A stretch of DNA of 64,000 nt from Forsythia viridissima (taxonomy: Eukaryota > Streptophyta > Magnoliopsida > Lamiales > Oleaceae), in NCBI GenBank assembly GCA_030279155.1, contig CM059046.1:27617295-27681294 (forward strand), in the 5' to 3' direction. The number at the start of each line of letters is the position of its first letter. Positions within the stretch are counted from its first letter, which is position 1. The position numbers and the translations under genes were made by a program. Shown here piece by piece: positions 48,627 through 63,552 of this stretch. The notes under the pieces were generated by a model. It was not told the DNA's origin, ran no database searches, and saw nothing but the letters and a program-made list of their open reading frames with translations.

Positions 48627-49390
48627 TGTGGACGTCGGAACCTGCAACGTCCACGTGTCAACAGATCTCCAGTCACTCATCTGCCAACATGTATGTTACC
48701 TGCACACTCGGACAATTGTTAGGCACCAGGATCTCCAGAGAAAAAGGGTCCGGTGATCGTTGGTGCTTCGACGATTAAGTCAACTGTCGATATAAGAGTA
48801 ATATACGGGGGGCGAAAGTAATTGGGTGTGAGAGAGACAGGCAGACAGAGATTTGAGTAGAGTTTAGGGTGGGATTTTAAGTGCAAAAAGAGCGTACCTT
48901 GGAACAACCGGAGACCTCGTATTTATAGCGCCAGAGTCCTGATTGATTTAGGTAACAAATCAATTAGATACTCAATCGGATCCTCCTTCCTTATGGGATA
49001 GAGATCGTTCCTTGTCAATGCAATCTCTGAGATTATTTTCCTTATTTGAGCTTATCACGTTGCATGATTTTAGGAGATTGTGATTCAGTTTCCTTGTGAG
49101 GACCCGTGCGCCAATCCAACGCAAACTGTCTTCAATTATCTCTCTGGTCGTTCCAGAATATCGTGCTGCCTGCTAGTTAGGGTTGATACGAAGCCCTGCG
49201 AGGCCCCATGGCTCGACCGTGAGTGTCGGGGCCTTCTATGGGCCTCGCGGCATTCTAGTTGCAGAAGGCTAAGATGTCTAGTGGGCCTCCAAGGCCCTTT
49301 TTAGAATTTACGAGGCCCTTAATAGGCCTATATGGGAATCTCGTTGGACTTTTACTGACGTGAAAGTCCTATCAAAATCGGGTGGTAACA
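48627..49390 (-). mobile_element. Solo LTR of a Ty3/gypsy element with 5-bp target duplication
   Basis: The 764-bp segment begins TGTGG and ends TAACA on the plus strand (TG...CA) and is flanked by AAACT on both sides (48622-48626, 49391-49395). Read on the minus strand it has a TATAAATA box at 48935-48928, a pyrimidine-rich leader and a GACTTAATCGTCGAAGCACC block like those in the R/U5 part of many plant gypsy LTRs. It is clearly GC-richer than its surroundings and has no internal retroelement region on either side, so it is a recombination-derived solo LTR. Confidence 0.88.
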
Positions 49391-51374
49391 AAACTATTGT
49401 TGACTAGACTTTTTAACCAAAACCCAATTTTGAAAAATGTCAAACTTATAATTTTTTTGGTGATAATTTCACCATATACTACAAAATATAAAATAATTTA
49501 AAAAATACTATTTAACTTTTTTTATTCTAAAAATACTATGTTTGTTAATAACAAATGTAACACATTTATTATAACTAAAATAACGAATGTAACAATAAGT
49601 GTTATAAAAATAAAAAAACAGTATTTTTAGAATTAAAAAAATATTACAGTATTTTAAGAAATATTTTATTTATTATGGTTATTTTTTAAAAAACCCCCCA
49701 TTTTTTTGGCAACTAGCCAATTTTGATAAAAATGAACAAAAACGTCTTTACCAAAAAATTAAAATTTCAAAATTTATCATCTTATCTTTCTAATTTTACT
49801 ATATCACACTACTTGACACGCTACCCGCTTCTTTTCTCTTTCTCTGTGTCAAATTTTACTATTGTTGTTGCAGGAATCAAACATATTGCAAGATCTATCG
49901 TTAGTCACCTGCTTTAACCACTATTGTGAGACTACTACCGTATTGTCGTCCCACTCAAGCACTCAACCTTGCAAATTTTCACTGGCATTCCGTCGCATTT
50001 TGGACCAAATAAATTTGTTACTTTACTCTAAATATATTTGAGTGCATTTATTGTTTATTCCATTTGCTTACTCAATTGAATGTTAGATTTCATCTATTTG
50101 AAACGTCCCATTTGGTTTGATAATTGATGTCGATTTATTTTCCCATTTTTCAATAGTCGACACTTGTAGGTGAAATATTATTTCACAATTATAATTTGTA
50201 AGACTAAGCAAAAAAATAATTGGTGACCCATTCACAAGTAAAACTCAATTGAATTGCCAACCAACTTCGGGACATTTGCTCAATTTCTTTCACAAAAGAA
50301 TTTTCTTTTTTTTGAACTGTCGATTTAAAAAAAAAAAACTCAATTTTCAAATTTCAAATAAAAAAAATTGGGGATTTTTCAACTAAATTGCCGATTTTTC
50401 GTCAATTACTTTGTGAACTGTCGATTTTTCAAAACAAAAAATTTAACTGTCGATTTCTAAAAAAAAATGTCCCTAAAAATATAATTGTCAATTTATTTTA
50501 TATTATCTAATAATTAATGGCATAATATTGTGTATAATGGTAAGATCCACTTATAGCTTCTCTTGAAAATTATATTACGAGTTACCTTTATCGATGATTT
50601 TAAATAAAAAAATCCTAATATTATTATAAAATAACGTGCAAAGCATGTATTCTTAACTAGTTTTTCTAAACATCTGGCAAAGTAAAAACATCCTCAACAT
50701 GTCGCGAAACATGACCTAATATATATCCTCTAAATTCATAGCTTTGAATCTTAAAAAAGAGGCCAAGGAGAAACGAATAAAATCAGTTCAAAACACACAC
50801 ACACAAATAATAATAATTATTATTATTAACAACAGCCTAAAACAACATAAGACCAAGAAAATTGAGAATATTGCATGATCTCAATATGATTTTTTAAAAG
50901 GTTAAATTTTGTTTGAAGAGATAGTTTGAGTTTATATTCATATGTGATCATTAAACTTTTAATAAAATTTTACGATCATCACTAAATTTTACTATATTCT
51001 TGTTCAACTCGTCCATGTCTATTTATACTACATTTGAATCCTACAAAATATGTAGATAAAAATTGTAGATCTAAAAAAATATATGAATGAGAATAATGTT
51101 TAACCAATTTATAAATACATACAAACACAGAGCTAACTTTAAACAAAGTTAAGTAAAACAATATTTTAAATTTAATGACCAACATAAAATTCCTCTAAAA
51201 TTATATTAATTAACCAGCACAAACTCTACTCCGCCTCCTTTGAGAGTCCCCCTCAATGACCAAACATTCCTCGATAATCCTTTCATAAATTTGTTAAATT
51301 CAAGTTGACCTCAATTCAACCCGACCTCAGACCATTTAACATACCTCAGTAAGAAATCAAGTCAAGATCAAGCT

Positions 51375-52660
51375 TGTTGGGTATTTTGTGCCAAACAATC
51401 TCCAAGACAGTGATGAAAAATTAATTGTACTTATTTAGACTTTTGCCTAAACATAATAAAAATGACTGTGTGTTTCTTTTATTATACGTGGATGATATGT
51501 TGTTGATTGGTTCATCCATTATCTTAAGTAATAAAATAAAAACTGCTCTAAGGGAAGAATTTGATGTGAAAGACATAGGTAAAGCAAAATGAATCCTAGG
51601 TATGGAAATTGAAAGGGATAGATCAAATTCGTAGTTGCGGTTGCATCAAACATCTTATGTGTTGAAGGTGTTGAAAAAATTTGGCATGAATGAGAGTAAA
51701 CCTGTTACTTTACCTTTAGCAAATCATTTTGTTTTGTCTAAAGATCAATCTCCCGTAAGTGATGAAGATGTGGAATACATGAATAAAATTCCTTACTTTA
51801 ATGCTATATGATATATTATGTATTTGAGGTGTGCACTAGGCCCAACATTGCCTATGTTGTGAACACACTTAGCAGGTTTATGTCAAATCCAGGTCTATAT
51901 CATTGGGAAGCACTTAAGTGGGTGCTAAGATATTTGAGAGGATCTAGTGATACGGGCTTAGTATTTAAAAATAAATCTGAGGATGTTATATTAAAGAGTT
52001 TTGTTGATGTTGATTATGCAAGTGACAGAGACAATAGAAAGTCTACTACTTCGTATGTGTTTACATTCTTGTGTGAGTTGGAAATCTCAATTGCAGCATA
52101 TAGTTGCTTTGTCCACTACAGAATCTGAGTACATTGCTACAACAGAAGTCATTAAAGAGTCTTTGTGGCTTAATGGTCTTCTAAATGAACTGTGTGTTTT
52201 GGATAGTAATGTAACTGTGTTCTCTGACAGTCAATCTGCTATACATCTATGTAAAAATCCTGTTTTTCATTAACGCACTAAGCATATAGATATTTGAATG
52301 CATTTTATTTGAGATATTGTATCACAGGAACTGTTAACCTTGAAAATATACTCTCTCAAATTTAATCCCACTAATATGGAAACAAAAGTGTTGCCCTTGG
52401 TTAAATTCAAGAGTTGTTTAAGCTTTTTGAATATTGATAAAGGTTGGTAAATTTTCAATTTTCGAATTCCCTTTCTGATTAACTCACTAATTTTTTATTT
52501 TTTTCTTGTGTTAGGTAACAAGAGGGTGCAAGTTCTTTGGCATCAAAGGTGGAGGTTGTTGAGTATTTTGTGTCAAACAATCTCCAAGGCAGTGATGAAA
52601 AATTAATCGTACTTATTTAGGCTTGTGCCTTAAATGAAATATACAACACAAGTTAATCCC
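51375..52660 (+). mobile_element. Deleted Copia element: LTR fragment, reverse transcriptase and RNase H
   Basis: A partial LTR (from 51375, TGTTGGGTATTTTGTG) runs about 90 bp and then joins reverse-transcriptase sequence directly, so gag, integrase and the front of the polymerase are deleted. The YVDD catalytic motif is at 51484-51495, then RPNIAY-VVNTLSRFM and RNase H words (STTESEYIA, FSDSQSAIHL). Frameshifts occur near 51590, 51810 and 52070. A polypurine tract (52545-52556) precedes the 3' LTR at 52557 (TGTTGAGTATTTTGTG). The 3' LTR end was not fixed; it extends past 52660. Confidence 0.85.
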
Positions 52661-53623
52661 ACACTAGTGTATCGAGTCATTGACCCGTTCAAATTGGAGA
52701 ATCGTGGTTGTTGGGTTGGTTTGAATAATTGTCACTTTTGAAGTGTAACCAATTGGAGTTGCTCAAGTGATCGAATCTCTGAACCATGTTTATCTATGTG
52801 TTTAATGGATGTGGTTATCTATTAAGAGTTTTACTTAAATAAAACTATATCCTTTGGTTATATATATTTATCTTATATACTAAAAGTAAGTGAAGAAAAT
52901 AGGAGTCCAAACCTAAAACATTACCCACCCTCACGTGAAACAGTGACTGCTCGTTTGTGGTCTCTTTCTACAGCTTCTTTGTTGGTCCCCTTTTTTGAAT
53001 GGTTTCTTCCCCGCCATTGTTTCATTAATAATGGTAAACTCTCTTCTTAAAATTTCTTTGTGAGATTTTCCTTTGTGCGTTGATTGAGATTGTATTATAC
53101 TTAGTGTGGAATTAAGGTAAATTTTCTGAGCTTTGGTAGATATGAAAAATCATCTCTGTGTCCATTAATTTTTCTTTAACTTAGTATATTTTGTTTCTCT
53201 ATCTTTCACCATAAACAATTTTGTATTCGTTATTCCTTAACAAAGCTAAAATGCAAGTTCCTCCAGAAAATGTCGAGTCTATTTTGACATTTAATTCTAT
53301 TGATTTTACACTCCTTATAAGGTATAGTAATTGGGCTCCCTTAGGATCATTTCATCACAGATTAAGCTACAGAACAGAAATCTAATGTTAAGAACTGCTG
53401 CTTTATATGTTCAGAACAGTCAAAACCAAATCAGAATAATACACATTTATAACTGTACTGCACATTCGCATCTTTGCGCATTCACAGGACTGTTGCAGGG
53501 GAGTTACAAAACCTATATTTTACATGTTCAGGGTTCCAGGGGAGAGGTAATATAGAAATAAAGAAGAATTTCTTCTCCAATATCCATAAAGTTTTAATTG
53601 GAGACAAACAATCAGAAGCAGCA

Positions 53624-56600
53624 TCATGCTGTACTCAAGCAGTTCTCCCAAGTTCCATATTTCGAGCTGAAACATCCTCCGCCACTTTGCTGTGCATACT
53701 CGGAAATAACAGCACGAGCACAAATATCCCAAGTCCTTGCTATCTCCCTAAGTGACATGGGTTGTGAGAGGGTTCTGAGAGAGATACTAAATCTTGATTT
53801 CGCCTTTATAGAGAGATCTTCATACTCTTTGCTGCATATACATGGGATCACATGATATATCAGCAAATTTGGATATCAATCTGATAATAAGCAAGAGAAA
53901 ACACTAGCCGCAATTTGGAGAAAAGAAAGCGGCCTCGTGGTGAGGAGGAGGGGTTCACAGTACAGGTGTAAAGTTGGGGCTGGGGCTGGGGCTGGGGCTG
54001 GGGCTGGGGCTGTGGCTCGGGGCTGCCAGCACTCTCTACTAACAGAAAATAGAAAAAAAAATGTCAAGGCTCGGTTGGCACTCAACACTTTGGTCCACAG
54101 CTACGCCAAAATAAGTAAATGCACATTTAAAAAGCAAGAACCAACCCTTTATCCCTATCTTCCTGTATTTTTGCCGCAATCCTCAATTTCTAGATTTTGT
54201 CTCCCCCGTTCAAGCAAATAATACTGTTCAGACTAGACAGAAGAAATGTTCATAATTTTCTTTGCTTGGACAGAAATACAGAACTTCCAATTTTTTGTCT
54301 CACCAGCTTTGGTATGGAGCGGCCCAAACAATACCAAGGCAATGTTATGTATTTGGTTGTTTCATCACAAGTATTCAACATCTTATTGTAGTGGCAATAT
54401 CCTTCCACGTCCCATGAGTTCCAATAGGAGGATTTAAATAGTAGGCCTACATCAGTGCCTCCCACAAGCTGAGTGATAATCATCAATATGACCATTGTTC
54501 ATACATCTCACCCCCAAAGAGCAATTCTAAATTCAGAATACTCTAATTCTTCTTGATGTGTAGTACGTCTGTGGTGGTTAAATTTTGCTCTCTGATGCGG
54601 AAAGCATTCGGGCGCTTCAAAATAAGTGAAAGGAAAATAGAGTACAACGTTTTAAGGGAAACAAATTCCTTGAACCGTGTTCAATAACATAACAAATTTA
54701 ATTCCAAATGCATTAAATACTCTTTCTACATACTGCTAATTCGAATGTGTGAAACTTTGTGGTACCTTCTCGTCTCAATGTCCTTCTTCAATTATCCCCA
54801 CAGCATTGATATGGATAAACCATCACAACTGCAAACTAAGTGGGGCACCTAGCAACTGATCAATTGCATGTTCAAGCTAGATCAAAAGGCAGAAGGACAA
54901 AACAGCGACCACTATTTCTATCATGTGTTCAGAGAAATTCAATTAGTCTGTTAGCAGCACATTGACTCTCACGAGTCATTCTACTAGTCTATTAACAGCA
55001 CCAGTATGCTCAGTATTTGTACAGCATGTTCAGAGCTGCTGAGGAGAAATACATGACTTGTCACAACATAGCCTCCTAGTATCTTCAAACCATGGAGTTT
55101 CAAATTTTGCATTATCCACTCTTCCAGCACACAATCTGAAATGCAGCTTGATGTTGGAGAAATGTGTCTAGCAATCAGGGTCTTAAGGTTTGGTTAACTG
55201 TTCTAGTACCTTTTCATATCGCTAGCCATGGTAACAGAATAAGCTATCGTGGGTCAGAAAGTTATAGAGTTTTCAAATTGTGTCGTCCCTTGTCAAATTG
55301 TGCCTGATATCATTCCCAATGTTGTGTTTTTTTAATCTATTTGGAACTGTACTTTGTAAGTTTTTATGGGCTATGTGCATTTCTCTCTCTTTTTGCATAG
55401 CCCCATGCGTTCTCTGTGTACATTAAGAGGCCCTTGACGTGTGGATTAAAAATTTCAAACTACAACTTAAAAGAATGATATAAAATTTACTAGGATGAAA
55501 GTGCCAAATTTTAAGTTATCTCACCTGACTTCAACTGGAAACTTGTCCAAAAGTATTGGCGAGCAATTTGGATAATTGTTGGGAACAAGTAGTCGTAAAG
55601 GTTGAATTGGGGACTGCATTCCAGTAAAAGGTAAAGTCATAACCATCGTACAGAAGAGATAGATGTGACAAGTGGCATTAACATGATGGGGCTCAAAATC
55701 TCACCATTTGTGCCGAAGCATATTGTGATTTCAAGTTTGGACTAAGAGCCACAGCGCTAAAAGAGCACTTCACAATGGTTCCTTCTCCACCTTTGGCAGT
55801 AGCAGCTACCGCAGTTGGATCCACATCTTCATCACTAATATATACCACAGTGTCTATAAGTCGTTCATTTATCTCCCGTAATTCTTCTTCAAGTGCATGG
55901 TTAGCCTGCAAATAATGGTCAATTATACTCGATAAGAAGGAAGCAAAATGTGTATAGTACACTAGAAAAATAAATATTCTCCTACTAAAATCAGTATGCC
56001 CAATACATGAAATCGATGTGGGAGTACCCTATACAACCGATGACATGGTATCATATATAATAATTACCATTGAAGTGAATTAATCAAGGATCTGACACAC
56101 AAATGGAAATTACTTGTCTTAACTTTTAACAAGGTCAAACATGGGCCACCTACATTTTTGGATATGATGTTTGGCTAACATCATAACCCTAAGAACAATG
56201 AACCATCTCCCAACAAAAAGCTGAGTAGATCTCCCATGTCCCACAATAACAATTCACCAAAATTCCACCAGATGTTAATAACGACTAAAAACGGAAAGGA
56301 TAGATGAAACAATAAGGACTACTGATATACTAGTATTTCCGTCCAGTCCACGAAGTTCTCTTTTATCTAATCCTAGAAAAGGCAAACATCTAGAGTTAAT
56401 TATGTCATGTCATCTCGAAGCCTCAATGTAAATCAACAGTTTTGATTTGTTTCCTTTTTATTTACTCGGGGGTATAAATCAATTCGAAACCAACAAAATC
56501 CTTCACCCTCTTTCTATTTAACCCAACAACTTAATTTTTGGCTTCCCAAGGGTTTACTCTGGGGTATAAATCAATTCGAAACCAACAAAATCCTTCACCC

Positions 56601-58963
56601 TCTTTCTATTTAACCCAACAACTTAATTTTTCGGCTGCCCAGGGGTTTACTCTGGGGAAAATATTCCTCGGATAGTTGATTCAGGATCAACAAAACACAA
56701 TACCAGTTTTCAAACATTCAATTTATATATTCCAAGCTCCAGTTAGCAAAAGTGATAATATGGAAAAATATTATCTTCAGTAGCAGGGGATGATCATTTT
56801 CCTATTTAAAGAATCTTATGCTAAATTACTTTCTTCATGTCCCAAACTTCTTGCTACCTACCTTTAGTTGCATGGAAGCGCTTTTTTCCCTTTGTATTTC
56901 CTCCTCTTAAACATATCAAGCTTTGAAGAGTAAATAACGAATTTCTAGTTGGAAGCACAAAAAGAACATGAACAGTAAAAAGTATTACATCTAAGCAATT
57001 TTGGTAGTCAAAACTCATGGCTAAAATATTGTCATAATTAACTCATATCAAAATTGGAAAAACTAAAATCTGAACATATATTAGAGAGACGAAGAAGTTC
57101 AAATTTATCAGAATTTTATTTCGCAGTATGTAAACCAACAGGCTAGCATTTCGTATTATATAATTAACATATGTTTTTGATAGTGTATGGGGTGCTCCAA
57201 CATTCGTTGTACCCACCGATTCATAATTGACGACATTTCAATTGGGTTGGTAATTGTCAATGGACAAATTTGCTGTCCATATTTGGTTCCTTGATTTACC
57301 CTTCCGAATAATTAGCTTAATATTTTGACAGATTGTATAGGGATACTATTAGCAGATATGTAGTTCTTTCCATGTATAGAATTCCATGTATACGGATACT
57401 ATTAGCAGATGTAGTTCTTTCCATATATAGAATTCTTTTCTACAGTTTATATAATAGAGAGAAATCACAAGGCTAACCATTCGGCCATTCATACAGTATT
57501 TTTTACTTACTTTTGACAGTAATAACGTTCTAAACACATTCAAGTGCCTAAATCCATAATTTGAATATCTTTATACACAGTTTATTTCTTACTTTCCCCA
57601 AAAGTCAGATTGCTATATCTCATGGTATTGGATATTTTGTGGAACTTGGGGTTTGCCATATTTTTCACCTCAGGAGGTGTCAGGCACCATGCAGTTGGCC
57701 TTTTGTTACCTTCATTTTCCAGGAATACATCAACGTGCATAGATTGCATTGCCCTTTGACACTCACCAATAATTTCTTGTCAACAACAAAAATATGACAA
57801 GTATATAGCACGAGATGAATACAGAAAAGAACAATAGAAAATTTCTAATTCTTAGTACTTTTTCCATAATAGAACTTGGTTATCTATCTGTTCAACGAGA
57901 AAAAGAAAGCATTAGCAGAAAGTACCTCAGTCCTAGGCCTTTTAATGCTAGATGCACCAGTGGACTCTCCATCAGATTCAGTACCATTTAACTGATTGAA
58001 ACTATCATTGACACTTCCAGTAGATGAAACAACATTTGATGGCACTGCACTTGTATAACGTCTCATTCTCTTTGTACCACTAGATCCATCTTGAGTGAAA
58101 AAGTTTCGGGCCTGCAAACGACACTTAGTCATCGCAACCAAATCTTCACCCACCGCAGCTCTTGATCCATTTCCTGGAGCAGATCCAGCGATCCTATCAA
58201 TCATACTAACTACTGAGCTGATGTCACTAACTGAGGAACTCAATGCTTTAGGTGACATAGACTTCACCTGATAAAAAAAAAAAAAAAAAGGTAGAAGTCA
58301 AATATGTATTATGAGGCCACGCTTTATGCCACATAAGTAATCATGAAAAAGTCTCATACTAACCACTTTAATTAAGCGCTCAAGTGGTCGTTCTACAACA
58401 TTTGAGTTTCCAGAAACAATGGTTGATACAACACCATGAGTACCATCCGGACTGATAAATTCTGCAAGCAAAGGTGAGGCAGATATCCCAGGAGTGCCAA
58501 TAGCAAGGGATTGCGCTGGTATGGATGCTCCAGTTGTTTGATGATGACCAATACTTGCAGTATTAGACAGGGATGCAACACCAGAGTTGCTTTTATCAGA
58601 CTCGCCTGGGATGGTTGATGGTGGCATGGAAGTTGATGGAGATGGAACAACGAACGGAGAGTTTGCAGAATGCAAGGGGGTTCCAGCCTTTGGATGAGAC
58701 ATCAGCAGATTCTGCTGGTCAATTTGGGGGGAAGGATGAGGTCCAACCTGAGGGGATGCTGCCTGAAGGACTTGCGGTGAGGAAATAGAGAATGGAGTTC
58801 CAGGCTTCAGTGGTTGGTGATATGATGAACGCTGGGCAGAGGAATGATGTTGCTGAAGAACTCCTGGTTTGACACCCATCTGCTGCCTCATCTTTATTTC
58901 ATTTGTCTCATTCATCTGATGAAGCTGTAACATTTGATGTGCTGCCAACTGCTGCTGATTTGT

Positions 58964-59045
<82 letters not shown>

Positions 59046-62000
59046 AGCTGTTGCTGCTGCTGCTGCAGCTGTCTTTGCATATATTGCTGCTGCCGCTGCT
59101 GAAATTGTTGTTTCATCTGCTGTGCTGGAAACATTTGTTGCTCCTGTTTTACATGCTGGGTTGGAAGTATGTTTGAATTCAGTTGTAGCGGATTAAGGTT
59201 TGACTGCATTGTTGTTAGTCCACTGTGAGATGATATCGAGTTCATGTTCACCTGTTGTGGACCACTGACAGGATTTTGCTGTAGAGATTGAAGCGAGTTA
59301 AGTGCATTGCCCTGACCTTGATCCATATTTGAACCAGATTGTAGTGCATCCATTATGTTTTGGCGAGAATTTGAAACACTAGAAACGGAAGATAAGGAAT
59401 TATTCTGCAAGTTGGTTACGTTATTCTGCTGCGTAGCTGCCATAGAACCCTGTATATTCACAGGTTGCATCTGCGTATTCATTTGATTCTCATGGGGATG
59501 CATTTGAGAAATTTGAGATTGTGGCTGCTGAGACTGTTGCATAGCATGCAAGTGAGGCTGGGGAAGCTGCCCTTGCTGCATAGAAGAAACAGGCTTCCGG
59601 GGCCTATTCGAGTTAAGAATATTGATAATCTGCTTTTCAACTGCAACAATCTTCTCCTTGTGATTATGTTGAACTTCATTCTTCGAAATCCGCAAAAACA
59701 GAATAGTGCGCTCCAGCATAACCTTAAAAAATCTGAGTTTTTCAAGTTGTTCATTCTTAGGCGGTTGAGGAAGAGAATCATGCTGCAACACAGTAAGACA
59801 TGCATTGTTAAACAACAAATCAATTTAGTAGAGGACATTATCATGCGAGAATATTGCTATCTAGGACTATTCTATCCATAACTTCATCCCCAGGAAGAGT
59901 TTGGTAGGGGTTAACATTAAAGATATTTGTCCCTTTTCCAGGGGAACTGGGAGCGTGGTGGCATTGTTATGTTTAGGTTCTTCGAAGCAACGAGTGTAGT
60001 TGGCAAACTAACTAGCTATTTATAAAATGGAGTGGACAGCCATTGTTTTTCTTTGTTTATTACATCATTTTAAAGGTATTCAATACAACCAAGATACATG
60101 ACAAAAAAGATGGATGGAAAAGGCAGCCCACAAAAGAAATGATTGAATCGAAGTATAATATTCTTATAAATTAATATCTTACCTGTTGTAACTTAGCAGC
60201 CATTTTCTGGTACATTTCATTTAATTCAAGAAAATACATCTCGTTCATGGATCTGATCTGCAAGTAAAGTCTTATAACTTCAGATTCCGAGAAAAACATA
60301 AAAAATAACAAAAGGTTAATAACGTGAACATGTTTGTGGATGGCTATTATTAGCTGAAAATAGATATCATAAGATTAAATAAATCATAGACAGGAAAAGA
60401 TAACCATCTTAATGGAGTACCTTTTGGTAAATCTCCTCCTGCCAATCCCCACCATTTGCATTTCCTGTCTGTGACGAGGAATCTAAAGATGCTGCGATAA
60501 AATTTAAATTACGAATTAGCTACTAGATGATATGAAAACAAAACAATTTTACATAAATGAGAAATAAGTCTCTGCGTAAATTTGTTGTGACAATGGGAGA
60601 AGCAACATTTTGTTTCAATCAAAGTTCACACAAGGGGGTTGATTGATTTGTTGCAACATAGACGGATGCTCTTTTTCATGCTTAATACGATTGATTATGT
60701 CCTCTTGTTTTCTTTTTCATGCTTACTATTATTGATTAAGTCCTCTTGTTTCAATTTCTTCGAGGTAATCCTCTGACTAATATATGTTGCAGAAGCTATG
60801 GCAACAAGAATCGCAAAGAGTTAGCGAATTAAATTGAGACTTGTGGAGTCTAACCAAAAGACTCAAAAGAGCAGCAGACTCTTTTTTTGGACATGCAAAT
60901 TTCTTTTTTTTCATAACAATCTACTTTTAAGAAGTTCCACTGAGCCGTAACATATTTAAATTACTGTTCATTCAAAATTTCCTATGCAGATCCTTATATC
61001 AATTTTCTTCTGTATACCCATATTTCAATATATTTTCATATCCATGGTGAAATTGACCGCGTAAACAAAACAAAAGTGAAGAATTCAAGGAGCAAAGTTT
61101 ATTTACAGATTTATGAATACTCTATCACACAGTACGCATTTAATGAACTTGCACCTGTATTGATATGTGGATATGTTTGAAAAAATAAAACATAATTGCC
61201 ATAATTCTGATGAACATAAAAATAAACCATTTATTAAAATGGATTGGAACTGCACAGAGTAGATAAATTTTCAAATATTCGTAAAGAATTCTTGAGACTA
61301 GTATCTCACATGAAAAAATTAATTAACCAAAATACAAATGTCTACACTAGACACGTGTTCCATCAGGGGAGGAAATAATAATAATAATTCAAATATAAAT
61401 GAGATATATAATACTGAATGGGGAACTTCATGTGGTTCTGGACAAGCGAAGAACATTATGATTTCAAGCTTCAAACTCAAATTTAATACTTAAAGGTTAA
61501 AATATGAAAATCAAGTTAAAACTCTATGAATTCTGATGGAAAAATAAAGTGATTAAAAAACCTTTTACCAGCAGTAACACAATTACAATACAAGCTACAC
61601 TCCATAATCCCTCAATATTAGAAACATTCAATAGTCAAGGTAAAGTTGGAGGTCTTGGGATCAAGCCATATCCCCCTTCCCCCTCAGCCCACATAGCAGG
61701 GAAGAAATAACAAGAACATTACTTCTGTGAATTTCAATGTTTTTTTTTGTTTTTTTTTGTTTTTTTTTTCCTTTTTCTTGCATTCATCATTCCAACATTC
61801 AGATAAAACAGAGCAATTTTTGCAGGAGAATTACTCCTTGAAATTTTACGATAGCAAGAGAAACACCACAAGACAAGATTTAGTTTCACCAGTTTTAGAT
61901 TGAACAAAAAAGTTATAACCAAAAATTCTCAAATTTTAGCTCCCGATGCAGCAAACTACTGTGCTAGTGTTTACAGTGTTCGGTTGAGTATACCTAATGA

Positions 62001-63552
62001 TCTTTTCCTTTTGGTGCACCATTTTATAATTTTCACATGAATAAATCATAGATCAAGTACAAGGAATGAAGACATGAGTTAATCCATACTCCATAGACCA
62101 GACAGCTCCTAGACCATCTGACAATGAGGCCAAAACAAGAAGAGTTGAGAGTTCCATCGTGCAACATAAGAGGAGAAAGAATTTGGTTTTGTAAAGGCAA
62201 AGCCTGATGCATGCATACACATAGACCCATGTGGGGGAGAGAGAGAGAGAGCTATCTCTGAGTGCTAGGTTTTTCCAAATAATTTATATTTTATATTTTG
62301 CAACATTAAGCATTTTCCAGCAAACCATTTAGGGAGGGAGAAAGAGAGAACAGAGATAGACATATGGAGAGAGAGAGAGTTGTGGGACAAAACATAAATG
62401 GGCCACACTGTAGCATTTATAGAAGATAGCGAAAAACTCATTCAATTCCACCTCTCGCTATGTAATGCACAATTCTGATTTATAAGCAGCCAAAACATCC
62501 TTCATCGACTGAAAAATGCATTAGCATGGACGAACCATGCCTGATGATAAATGGAACGGAAAACTTCCCGCTTTCGGGATTTTTCATCTTTATGTACTCA
62601 TTTCAAGTGTAACCCCTAGTCAACTTTATGTATGTGCAATGCCTTCTGCTAAATTTCAAGTCATCTACTATTATTAATTATTTCACTAAGCAAAGACCAT
62701 AGTAGAATTTAGAAAAATGTATTACAGCATCTTGACAAACCAATGTACAATGTATATTAAAACTAAGATTGTCAACGTATTAAGTACGCACTCACACCCA
62801 AATCATGAAATAAGGATAGAACACTAATGAGGATGAATAAGAGAAGACATAAGATCCAATAGCCATATGATTACAATAGGCTAAAGTAGAAAAGTATTGT
62901 ATCAGAATCAATAAACATCTTAATGGCATACTTCAGATATCAGAATAACAAGAGAAAGGAAATTCATGTCAAGCAACAAAGAATAGATAGTGTAAAACTT
63001 GAACATCAAAAACTCACATAATGATGCCTCTGGAATGGCTCTTTGAGACTGCACCAGATGCTTCTGTTGATCAAGTGCACCGTGTTGTTGAAGCAAGGGA
63101 CCTGATGTTTGAATCCTTTGGTGCATGTCTCTTTGCAACGAATTTGCCTGCTGTTGCAGACCCAATTGTTGTTGCAGCTGACCTGGTTGTGATTGGATCT
63201 GTGACATCATTTGCTGCTGTGGTGGCTGAGACTGTGACTGTTGAGCTTGGGTAGGCAACAAGTTTGCCACATTCTGCTGCATTTGTTGCTGTACTGCAAC
63301 CTTAGATTGCTGTAACAAATGAACAGATTGCTGATTATTCTGCAAACCAGAGTTACCAGGTTGAATTCCAACCATTTGCTGCTGCTGGAACCCAGAAACA
63401 TTAGTTTGAGGGCCTAACTGCTGCTGATGCATGTTTGGGAGGCTACTCTGCTGAGCGATTGACTGCTGTTGATGTATGTTTGGAAGGTTTTGCTGACCAA
63501 TATTCTGTTGCTGTTGCAGGTTGGAATGATTATTCTGCTGGCTCATCATCCT

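Larger units (their letters stand above)
46704..53623. other. Intergenic DNA between the KIX-only gene and MED15
   Basis: Holds the KIX-only promoter at its left and the MED15 3' UTR at its right. In between are two family X elements, a solo LTR and a deleted Copia element, listed separately. The stretch 49396-51374 is AT-rich and shows only a thrice-repeated AACTGTCGATTT motif (near 50318, 50416, 50446) and short microsatellites. No further gene was recognised. Confidence 0.75.

Noticed and set aside
53937..54221. Plus-strand frame with alternating Gly-Ala repeats
   Set aside because: Comes from translating the GGGGCT hexamer inside a MED15 intron.
58903..59196. Plus-strand frame of about 97 codons rich in alanine, and overlapping poly-leucine frame
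   Set aside because: It is the antisense reading of the MED15 CAG tract; no plant gene evidence and wrong strand.
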